From Geothermovivens sp964644845 (lineage in GTDB: Bacteria; Zhuqueibacterota; Zhuqueibacteria; Oleimicrobiales; Geothermoviventaceae): a DNA stretch of 8,224 bases. This document shows positions 1-5,373 of the stretch, piece after piece (position 1 is the stretch's first letter; each line of letters opens with the position of its first letter). Made by a program: the position numbers and the translations under genes. The stretch spans positions 1 to 8,224 of the forward strand of contig CAZXXS010000068.1 in NCBI GenBank assembly GCA_964644845.1, in the 5' to 3' direction. Under the pieces are notes generated by a model. The model did not search any database and had not been told where the DNA came from. It saw only the letters and a program-made list of their open reading frames with translations.

Positions 1-190
1 AGGCACTTCCAATCCAAGAGCCCCTTTCTGTCTCTCAGGCGGCCTATCCCCCCAGCCACCTTCACTCTTCCAAACCCTATCTAAACTAACCTGAAAAACG
101 AGATTTTGCAAGGGCTTTCTCCGGCCTCGGTTGCCACTCCAGACCCAGGGCTACAGCGGAAACCCGGTCGCCTCAAAGCGGCTTAGGCTC
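1..190. other. Intergenic stretch, no gene recognised
   Basis: I see no convincing gene here. The first ~110 bases are very poor in G and rich in C and T on the + strand, unlike the rest of the window. A short AT-richer patch lies at about 75-111. This could be the promoter side of a divergent gene leaving the left edge, but the evidence is too thin to call one. From about 150 the composition becomes GC-rich and merges into the palindrome array that starts at 191. Confidence 0.5.
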
Positions 191-208
191 CGTCCGCGCA
201 GGCGGACG
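191..208. repeat. Palindrome 1
   Basis: The arms CGTCCGC (191-197) and GCGGACG (202-208) are perfectly complementary around a 4-nt centre, GCAG. It is the leftmost clear unit of the array and lacks the CTTCAG core. Confidence 0.7.
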
Positions 209-218
209 CGGGGTTGTT

Positions 219-241
219 CAGCGGCAGAGTTTACTCCGCTG
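219..241. repeat. Palindrome 2, with a 3-nt insertion in one arm
   Basis: The left arm is CAGCGG (219-224) plus AGT (228-230). The right arm is ACT (233-235) plus CCGCTG (236-241). The centre is TT (231-232). The two arms match over 9 bp if the CAG at 225-227 is treated as an insertion, probably a slippage copy of a neighbouring triplet. A second small inverted repeat follows directly: GTGTG (243-247) and CACAC (253-257) around a 5-nt loop. Confidence 0.65.
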
Positions 242-282
242 CGTGTGAAACCCACACAAATCCGGCCAGATCAGGCCCTCCC

Positions 283-305
283 GCCCGGAGATCAAATCTC
301 CGGGC
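283..305. repeat. Palindrome 3
   Basis: Perfect 10-bp arms, GCCCGGAGAT (283-292) and ATCTCCGGGC (296-305), flank a 3-nt centre, CAA. It is followed by an A-run (GCGAAAAAAAG, 307-317). Confidence 0.8.
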
Positions 306-320
306 TGCGAAAAAAAGATC

Positions 321-336
321 GCCGCCTGAAGGCGGC
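321..336. repeat. Palindrome 4, core CTGAAG
   Basis: Arms GCCGCCT (321-327) and AGGCGGC (330-336) flank a GA centre. The central six bases are CTGAAG, the reverse complement of the core in palindromes 5 and 6, so this unit may be inserted in the opposite orientation. ACGAAAA follows at 343-349. Confidence 0.75.
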
Positions 337-433
337 TCGCTGACGAAAACCGCCGCACTTCGCCGAAACGCCGAGGCATGGCTTGTCCCGACAGCGGCCC
401 GTGCCCTGGGCAGTAAGCTGCTCAGCAAAATCC

Positions 434-451
434 AACCGGCTTCAGCCGGTT
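434..451. repeat. Palindrome 5, core CTTCAG
   Basis: Perfect 8-bp arms, AACCGGCT (434-441) and AGCCGGTT (444-451), flank a TC centre. Only 13 bases separate it from palindrome 6, and the two have the same central CTTCAG in the same orientation. Confidence 0.8.
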
Positions 452-464
452 TCCACCTGACGTA

Positions 465-486
465 GCCGGGGACTTCAGTCCCCGGC
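465..486. repeat. Palindrome 6, core CTTCAG
   Basis: Perfect 10-bp arms, GCCGGGGACT (465-474) and AGTCCCCGGC (477-486), flank a TC centre. GAAAAC follows at 487. The outer seven bases of each arm (GCCGGGG, CCCCGGC) recur in the hairpin at 3006-3033 behind the oxidoreductase gene. Confidence 0.8.
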
Positions 487-531
487 GAAAACAAAACGCG
501 GCTCGGTCTGCCGGAATTCAACCCGTGGCAG

Positions 532-566
532 AGCTCTTTTAGTTGCATCCGGTCAGAGCTTTTTTT
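532..566 (+). terminator. Weak candidate intrinsic terminator
   Basis: AGCTCT (532-537) can pair with AGAGCT (555-560), and the stem runs straight into seven T residues (560-566). The loop is long (17 nt) and the stem is only 6 bp, so the call rests mainly on the T-run. It would stop + strand transcription coming through the palindrome array, or act as an attenuator if the isomerase promoter lies upstream of it. Confidence 0.25.
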
Positions 567-620
567 ACCTTTTGTCACAGTTGGGTCGGTAAACTCTCGC
601 TGTTTCTTGGGCTTCGCAGA

Positions 621-701
621 ACCTGCCGGAAGTGGCGCATCCCGCGGTCCCTTTGCGCCCTCGACCGTCTGGACGAGGAGAACGGGAAGCGCCCGGCAGG
701 T
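621..701 (+). promoter_or_regulatory. Candidate structured 5' leader (three-way junction) before the isomerase gene
   Basis: ACCTGCCGG (621-629) is the exact reverse complement of CCGGCAGGT (693-701), giving a 9-bp closing stem. Inside it, GGCGCA (634-639) pairs with TGCGCC (654-659). CTCG (660-663) can pair with CGAG (674-677), extended past an A/A mismatch by CC/GG. The first hairpin loop contains TCCCG (640-644), complementary to CGGGA at 683-687, which would allow a pseudoknot. The structure ends about 12 bases before the Shine-Dalgarno of the gene at 726. It matches no riboswitch class I recognise. One 9-bp inverted repeat could occur by chance in GC-rich DNA, so this stays a candidate. 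Confidence 0.35.
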
Positions 702-713
702 AAAACCAACATG

Positions 714-720
714 AGGAGAG
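714..720 (+). promoter_or_regulatory. Ribosome binding site that decides the isomerase start
   Basis: AGGAGAG lies 5 bases before ATG 726. The alternative in-frame ATG at 711 overlaps this Shine-Dalgarno and has only a weak GGCAGG ending at 700 before it. The reading frame stays open upstream to 543, but that extension is basic, looks non-coding and covers the foldable leader. Start 726 is therefore preferred. Confidence 0.7.
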
Positions 721-725
721 AACAC

Positions 726-1568
726 ATGCAGACCCATCCACTGGGCCTTTTCATCATCCCGGATGAACACCTGAACGAGCGGCTTGCTACTGCAAGCAGG
801 CTCGGTATCCCCACCGCCCACATCCTGGCACCCTCGGGCGAGCAGCGGTCTTCGCAGGCTCTGCAGGAACTCAAGCGAGTCTTGAACGACGCCGACGTCA
901 AACCGACGGTCATGTTTTGCGGCTTTGAAGGCGAAAGCTACGCCAGCATCCCCATTGTGCGCGAAACCGTCGGTCTGGTGCCGGAGGCAACCCGTGCGCA
1001 GCGTCTGGACGAAGCAAGACGCATTTCGGACGTGGCCGCTGAGCTGGGGATCCCTGTCACCGCGCTCCACGTCGGTTTCATCCCGGATGCCTTCAACACC
1101 CAGGAGTACGGGGACATCGTGGAGACCGTGGGCATTCTCGCAGACCACTGCGCGGCAAACGGTCAGTGGCTGCACCTCGAGACCGGTCAGGAAACCGTCG
1201 ATACCCTTCTGCACTTTCTGGAGGATCTGGGGCGTCCGAACGTAGCCGTGAACTTCGACCCGGCCAACATGATCCTGTACGGCACCGGAGACCCCATCGA
1301 GGCCGTGCGGCGACTTGGCGACCTGATTCGCAGCGTCCACTGCAAGGATGCAACCTGGTCTCCCAGGCCGCGCATCGAGTGGGGCCAGGAAGTGCCGCTC
1401 GGCGAAGGTGACGTGGGCATGGAACGGTTTCTGGTTGCGCTCAAAGAAGTGGGCTACGTCGGGCCGCTGACGATTGAGCGGGAGATTGTCGGCGAACAGC
1501 AGCTGCGCGACATCGAGCGCGGTGTGAAACTGCTCAGCGAGTTGCGAGCAAAGATCTGGGGCGAGTGA
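726..1568 (+). CDS. Sugar phosphate isomerase/epimerase-like TIM-barrel protein
   Basis: The 280-residue product has the hallmarks of the xylose isomerase-like TIM-barrel (AP endonuclease 2) superfamily. Members isomerise or epimerise sugars, keto-sugars or inositol derivatives using a bound divalent metal. Likely metal ligands follow the usual order along the barrel: Glu152 in LHLETGQET, Asp178 in NFDPANM, His205 in VHCKD and Glu251 in LTIERE. HVGFIP at 115-120 marks an earlier strand. There is no signal peptide, so the protein should be cytoplasmic. Length is normal for the family. The start at 726 is chosen for its Shine-Dalgarno at 714-720. The gene is followed after 54 bases by an oxidoreductase gene on the same strand, a frequent pairing in sugar and inositol catabolism. 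The substrate cannot be read from the sequence. Confidence 0.88.
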   Translation: MQTHPLGLFIIPDEHLNERLATASRLGIPTAHILAPSGEQRSSQALQELKRVLNDADVKPTVMFCGFEGESYASIPIVRETVGLVPEATRAQRLDEARRISDVAAELGIPVTALHVGFIPDAFNTQEYGDIVETVGILADHCAANGQWLHLETGQETVDTLLHFLEDLGRPNVAVNFDPANMILYGTGDPIEAVRRLGDLIRSVHCKDATWSPRPRIEWGQEVPLGEGDVGMERFLVALKEVGYVGPLTIEREIVGEQQLRDIERGVKLLSELRAKIWGE

Positions 1569-1622
1569 AAGTCGCCCAAACGAGGCTGCAAGCAGTCGGA
1601 ACGAAACCAGGAGGAAGGAGCC

Positions 1623-2993
1623 ATGCCAAAAGGAATGTCACGGCGCGATTTCCTGAAGCGAAGCGCCTTGGGTGGAGCGGCGGTCGGCCTGGGCGTGAGA
1701 ACGCTGGAAGCCTTAGGCGCTGAAAGCACGGGTCCCGCGCCTTCCAGCGTGCTCGGCGCCAACGACAGGATCCGGGTCGGGATGATCGGCGTAGGAGCGC
1801 GGGCTCAGGAACTTCTGGAAGCGATCAAGAAGGTCCCCGGCACCGAAATCGTGGCCGTCTGCGACGCTTACACTGGTCGGATCGAGCGCGCGATTGACCG
1901 CACCGGTGGCAAAGCCAAAGACTACGGCGACTACCGCCGCATCCTCGACGACAAGAACATCGACGTGGTTGTCATTGGCACACCGGACCACTGGCACGCG
2001 AAGATGGCCATCGACGCCGTGGACGCGGGGAAAGACGTGTACATCGAGAAGCCGCTCACGTACCGAATTGAGGAAGGACCCCAAATCATCAAAGCGGTCA
2101 AGCGGACCAAGCGCATCCTGCAGGTGGGCAGCCAGCCGATGAGCAGCAAGATCCAGGAGAAAGCCCGCGAGATTGTCGCCTCGGGCAAACTGGGGCAGAT
2201 CACGATGATCCGCGCCTACTACAACCGTAACACTGCCAGCGGCGCGTGGATCTACCCGATTCCGCCCGACGCTTCACCCAAAACGGTCAACTGGGAAATG
2301 TTCCTCGGGCCGGCTCCCAAGCGTCCGTTTAGCCTGGAGCGTTTCTTCCGGTGGCGCTGCTACTGGGACTACTCGGGCGGCATTCCGACGGACCTCTTTG
2401 TCCACCTGGCCACTTCCATCCACTACGTGATGGGCGTGAAGATGGCGGAAAGCGCAATGGCCATGGGTGCTCTGTACCGCTGGAAGGAAAGCCGTGAGGT
2501 ACCAGACACCGTGAATGCTGTGTTGAAGTACAAAGAGGGCTTCATGGTGAACATGAGTACCACCTTCAACAACCAGAAGCTCGGTGGGAGCGGTTTCCAG
2601 ATTCTCGGCACCAAAGGCAGCCTCGAGGTAAGCGGCGGTCGTTTGCTCTTTTACCCCGAAAATGTGCACGAGGACAACGGCTGGGTCGTGAGAAGCTGGC
2701 CTAAGAAACTGGAGGAGCAGTACTACAGCGATCCCAAGGTGCTGGCCGAAGAACGTCCCAACACGCAGGAACCTGTGCTCCTTGGGGATGGCGAATTCTA
2801 CCGCGAACAGGGCTGGGGCAGCACGCTGACACACATGCGGCGGTTCTTCGACAGCGTCCGCACCAGAAAAGACCCGGTAGAGGACGCCGAGGCAGGGCAC
2901 CACGCAGCAGCCTGCGCTCACCTGGTCAACCTGTCGATGAAGAAGGGATCTGTGGTCGAGTGGGATTTCGCCAAAGACGTGGCGAAAGTCTGA
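1623..2993 (+). CDS. Tat-exported Gfo/Idh/MocA-family NAD(P)-dependent oxidoreductase
   Basis: The 456-residue product begins with a twin-arginine export signal: SRRDFLK (residues 6-12), then a short apolar stretch rich in Gly and Ala (about 14-24), with possible cleavage near LGA/ES (33-34). The Rossmann domain follows, with RVGMIGVGARA (51-61) as the dinucleotide-binding loop, Asp81 after the second strand, and the family motif EKP (142-144). The C-terminal half is the alpha/beta substrate domain, with HLATSIHYV (261-269) in the expected position. The family oxidises or reduces sugars and polyols. Exported members are thought to carry their cofactor folded inside through Tat. A strong Shine-Dalgarno, AGGAGG (1609-1614), supports the start; a second ATG at 1635 would still keep the Tat motif. 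The gene probably shares a transcript with the preceding isomerase and ends at a strong hairpin. The substrate is unknown. Confidence 0.92.
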   Translation: MPKGMSRRDFLKRSALGGAAVGLGVRTLEALGAESTGPAPSSVLGANDRIRVGMIGVGARAQELLEAIKKVPGTEIVAVCDAYTGRIERAIDRTGGKAKDYGDYRRILDDKNIDVVVIGTPDHWHAKMAIDAVDAGKDVYIEKPLTYRIEEGPQIIKAVKRTKRILQVGSQPMSSKIQEKAREIVASGKLGQITMIRAYYNRNTASGAWIYPIPPDASPKTVNWEMFLGPAPKRPFSLERFFRWRCYWDYSGGIPTDLFVHLATSIHYVMGVKMAESAMAMGALYRWKESREVPDTVNAVLKYKEGFMVNMSTTFNNQKLGGSGFQILGTKGSLEVSGGRLLFYPENVHEDNGWVVRSWPKKLEEQYYSDPKVLAEERPNTQEPVLLGDGEFYREQGWGSTLTHMRRFFDSVRTRKDPVEDAEAGHHAAACAHLVNLSMKKGSVVEWDFAKDVAKV

Positions 2994-3005
2994 CCTGCCG
3001 CTGGC

Positions 3006-3033
3006 GCCGGGGCCTTCGTCAGCAGGCCCCGGC
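3006..3033 (+). terminator. Strong hairpin after the oxidoreductase gene, likely transcript end
   Basis: Perfect 10-bp arms, GCCGGGGCCT (3006-3015) and AGGCCCCGGC (3024-3033), enclose an 8-nt loop 13 bases after the oxidoreductase stop. No T-run follows, so it is not a textbook intrinsic terminator. It may instead stabilise the 3' end or act with Rho. The outer seven bases of each arm equal those of the palindrome at 465-486. Confidence 0.55.
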
Positions 3034-3433
3034 CGGGCTAAACGCAGCAGCTCTCGCCCTGGTCCGCCAGTTAAGCCGGTGGCGTCATCCAGCTCTGAGA
3101 AATTCACCGCCTTGCCCGGGGATGCAGCAGGAAGGCGGCACGTCGCCCAAGGGAGCACAAATTCCGGCAAAACAAATGCAGCTGTGACCGAAGGAGACAA
3201 CGCCTCGTCTTCTTAGCGCCCCGGCAGCGTTGCGCACAAACATTCGCTCAAGGTCGAACGGTGGGGCTGAGCGACCTGGCATTTCGTGGAGGCCCGGGGG
3301 CTCCCCTGCGGGGTCGGAGGCTGAACAGCGAGTCCTGCTCTGTAGTCCTTCTCGCACAGCACGATGCGGCGCGGACAAACAACAGCCGCCGGGTGCTCTC
3401 GCAAGCGAAAGCCCGAACCACCAAGTTCCTGCC
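3034..3433. other. Convergent intergenic region, no gene seen
   Basis: These 400 bases lie between the ends of the two operons. Short open frames exist on both strands, but none has a Shine-Dalgarno with a plausible protein. The stretch holds a few minor inverted repeats (for example CCCC 3303-3306 with GGGG 3310-3313) and the hairpin at 3395-3412. Confidence 0.6.
3395..3412 (-). terminator. Candidate hairpin terminator of the galK operon
   Basis: On the - strand, GCTTTCGC (3412-3405) pairs with GCGAGAGC (3402-3395) over 8 positions, including one G-U wobble, around a 2-nt centre. It lies 21 bases after the galK stop. There is no T-run, so termination by this hairpin is uncertain. Confidence 0.35.
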
Positions 3434-4618
3434 CTAACGTAAGACTTTCCGGTGTTCTCCCCCCTGCTCCGGCTGCGAAACAAAGGCCTCCGGCGTTTTG
3501 CCGAAGCGGTCGCGGTAAGCACGCGTCTGAGCCTCAATCAAACTGTCGAGGGCATCTTCGCGAACGAGTGTTACCGTGCACCCGCCAAATCCGGCGCCGG
3601 TCAAGCGCGAGCCCAGCACGCCCGGTACGCCCCACGCCGTCTCCACCAAGGTGTCCAGCTCGGGGCAACTCACCTGGTAGTTGTCGCGCAAGCTTGTGTG
3701 CGACTCGTTCAGAAGCCTGCCAAAGCCCTCCAGATCGCCACGCCGAAACAGCTCCACGCTACGAAGCACTCGTTCGTCCTCCGACACGACGTGGAGACAC
3801 CGCCTGTACACCACCTCAGGGAACTTCTCACGGTGGCGTTCGAGCATCTCCAAAGTAGCGTCTCGCAAGGCTTTCACCTGCGGTTCCCCCGCCTTTTGAA
3901 GGATGCGCACGCCTTCCTCACACTCTCGACGCCGGGCGTTGTACTCAGAATCCACGAGGCCCCGCTGGACTTTCGAATCGGTGATCGCGACCAGTACGTC
4001 GTCCAGCCTGACCGGCACATTCTCGTAGTCGAGCGAACGGCAGTCCAGGAAAAGTGCGTGGTCTTTCCGACCCAGCGCGGAGATGAACTGGTCCATCACA
4101 CCGCAATTCACCCCGACGAACTGCGTCTCGGCCCGATGGCAAAGCAGCGGCTGGTCCTTGCCTTCGATCTCAAAGTCAAAAAGCCCCATCAAGAGGTGAA
4201 GCGTACACACTTCCAGCGCAGCGCTACTGCTCAGCCCCGAGCCCGTGGGCACGTTTCCGAAAACCACCGCGTCGAAACCACCCACCGGGTAGTCGGCCTT
4301 CTGGGTTTCCAGCACAACACCCGCCACGTAGTCGCTCCACGTGCCCTTGCGCGCAAGGGCGTCGAGCGACAGTTGCTGGTCGGGCATCCCGTTTAAACTC
4401 ACCAAGTGAATCTTTCCGTCGTCGCGGCGTCTCCCGGCAGCCCAAATGCGCTGCTCAATGGCCATCGGAAAGACAAAGCCCTCGTTGTAGTCGGTGTGTT
4501 CGCCGATCAAATTCACCCGTCCAGGTGCGCTGGCCAGCACCTCGGGTTTCGCTCCGAAACGCTCCTCGAACGCGTCGAGCAGCTTTTTCTCGACTTGAGA
4601 TGGCGTCGATTCTTTCAT
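3434..4618 (-). CDS. galK: Galactokinase (GHMP kinase family)
   Basis: This enzyme phosphorylates galactose to galactose 1-phosphate with ATP, the first committed step of the Leloir pathway in the cytoplasm. The 394 residues match the usual length. The galactokinase signature GRVNLIGEHTDYNEG is at 33-47, the ATP-binding GHMP motif PTGSGLSSSAA at 124-134, and the third GHMP motif LTGAGFGGCTV at 339-349. By family knowledge the catalytic pair should be Arg34 and Asp176 (in GVMDQF), and both are present. The start ATG overlaps the stop of the upstream ATPase gene (ATGA). A Shine-Dalgarno, GGAGG (4629-4625), sits inside that gene's last codons, so translation is likely coupled. The usual partners galT and galE are absent from the window. 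The stop is TAG at 3436-3434. Confidence 0.97.
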   Translation of the reverse strand: MKESTPSQVEKKLLDAFEERFGAKPEVLASAPGRVNLIGEHTDYNEGFVFPMAIEQRIWAAGRRRDDGKIHLVSLNGMPDQQLSLDALARKGTWSDYVAGVVLETQKADYPVGGFDAVVFGNVPTGSGLSSSAALEVCTLHLLMGLFDFEIEGKDQPLLCHRAETQFVGVNCGVMDQFISALGRKDHALFLDCRSLDYENVPVRLDDVLVAITDSKVQRGLVDSEYNARRRECEEGVRILQKAGEPQVKALRDATLEMLERHREKFPEVVYRRCLHVVSEDERVLRSVELFRRGDLEGFGRLLNESHTSLRDNYQVSCPELDTLVETAWGVPGVLGSRLTGAGFGGCTVTLVREDALDSLIEAQTRAYRDRFGKTPEAFVSQPEQGGEHRKVLR

Positions 4619-5373
4619 CGGAAACCTCCAGGCTGCTGTTTGGGCAGGTAATCCAGCTTGACGCGGTGCAGCGCTTTGAAGATGTTCTCTCTGAGTTGCG
4701 GTTTTCCGCGTGTGAAGGTACGTACGATTTCGCTCAACTTGTCGCGTTCAGTGTTGCCTGCAATGGGGCATCCGCTGTCGAAGACAGGGTAACCGCGCTC
4801 GGCGGCGTACTTTTTGATTAGTGACTCGTCCACGTAGTAGAGCGGCCGGATCAGGTAGAAGAGACCGCCGAAAAAATCCTGCTTGGGCACCATTGTGCTG
4901 AGTTCACGGCTGTACAGAAGGTTCAAGAAAAAGGTGGCAATGACGTCGTCCTTGTGGTGCCCGTAGGCAAGCTTGCGACAGCCTTCCTCTTGTGCGATTT
5001 CGAACAAGCGCTTCCGGCGCAGCCTGGCGCAAAGAAAACACGGGTTGGCGCGGTTGACCTCCGAGTGAGCCAGCGGGCCGATGTCCGTGCGCTCGACCCG
5101 GTAGGCAATCCCCTCGCGTTCCAGAAATGTCCGAAGCCTTTCGACGTCCAGGTTGGGTTGAGGCTTGTAGCCCAGATCCAGGTGAACGGCCAGGATGTCG
5201 AGCCGGCCGCCTGCAAGATGCCCGACATCCCGCAGCACGTCGAGGAGTACGAAAGAATCTGCCCCTCCGGACAACGCCACCAAAATGCGGTCGCCGGGTT
5301 CGATCAGACCGTACTCGCGGGACACCTTGTCCACCCGGCTTACAATCGCCCGACGGAGCCGCGACGTTTTCAC
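4615..5373 (-). CDS. TtcA-like PP-loop ATPase, probable tRNA thiolation enzyme
   Basis: The 252-residue product belongs to the PP-loop ATPases, which adenylate a substrate, often a tRNA base. SGGADS (35-40) is the ATP pyrophosphate loop. C112-FL-C115 followed by ARLRR, then GHHKDD (138-143), closely match TtcA, which makes 2-thiocytidine at tRNA position 32 using an iron-sulfur cluster. TtcA binds its cluster with three cysteines; here these would be C112, C115 and C202 (GCPIAGN). The second cysteine of the last CxxC of E. coli TtcA is Ala205. The protein is shorter than E. coli TtcA (about 310 residues). The start is the GTG at 5373: it overlaps the upstream stop as GTGA, has AGGGGG about 5 bases upstream, and the frame further upstream lies inside the radical SAM gene. 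It could modify another RNA base or a small molecule. Confidence 0.85.
   Translation of the reverse strand: MKTSRLRRAIVSRVDKVSREYGLIEPGDRILVALSGGADSFVLLDVLRDVGHLAGGRLDILAVHLDLGYKPQPNLDVERLRTFLEREGIAYRVERTDIGPLAHSEVNRANPCFLCARLRRKRLFEIAQEEGCRKLAYGHHKDDVIATFFLNLLYSRELSTMVPKQDFFGGLFYLIRPLYYVDESLIKKYAAERGYPVFDSGCPIAGNTERDKLSEIVRTFTRGKPQLRENIFKALHRVKLDYLPKQQPGGFR

Larger units (their letters stand above)
191..486. repeat. Array of at least six near-perfect palindromes (REP-like extragenic elements)
   Basis: This non-coding stretch of about 300 bases holds at least six inverted repeats with arms of 7-10 bp and tiny centres of 2-4 nt (191-208, 219-241, 283-305, 321-336, 434-451, 465-486). The arms differ between units, yet each unit is self-complementary, and three share the six-base core CTTCAG or its complement CTGAAG. 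Several units are followed within about 15 bases by an A-run (GCGAAAA at 307-313, ACGAAAA at 343-349, GCGAAAA at 485-491). Perfect 10-bp arms around 2-3 nt centres are very unlikely to arise repeatedly by chance in 300 bases. The architecture recalls REP/BIME-like elements, but I cannot assign a known family. No transposase gene is present in the window. Confidence 0.8.

Noticed and set aside
1..65. Partial divergent gene on the - strand from GTG 65
   Set aside because: Only about 21 codons are visible, the purine-rich stretch sits directly against the GTG rather than at normal spacing, and the residues match nothing I recognise.
191..486. CRISPR array
   Set aside because: The units are palindromes with unrelated sequences and irregular spacing. 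There is no constant direct repeat, and no cas gene is present.
543..725. N-terminal extension of the isomerase protein to ATG 543
   Set aside because: The extension is basic and low in family resemblance, starts inside a possible terminator loop and has no Shine-Dalgarno. A good AGGAGAG sits just before ATG 726.
231..1340. Long - strand open frame of 369 codons opposite the isomerase gene
   Set aside because: It runs through the palindrome array and antisense to the isomerase gene, whose protein has clear family motifs. The - strand product shows no recognisable domain, so it is a shadow frame.
3434..4396. Open frames on the + strand opposite galK, and similar long antisense frames opposite the radical SAM and acetyltransferase genes
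   Set aside because: GC-rich coding DNA often leaves antisense frames open. The - strand proteins carry full family motifs and the antisense ones none.
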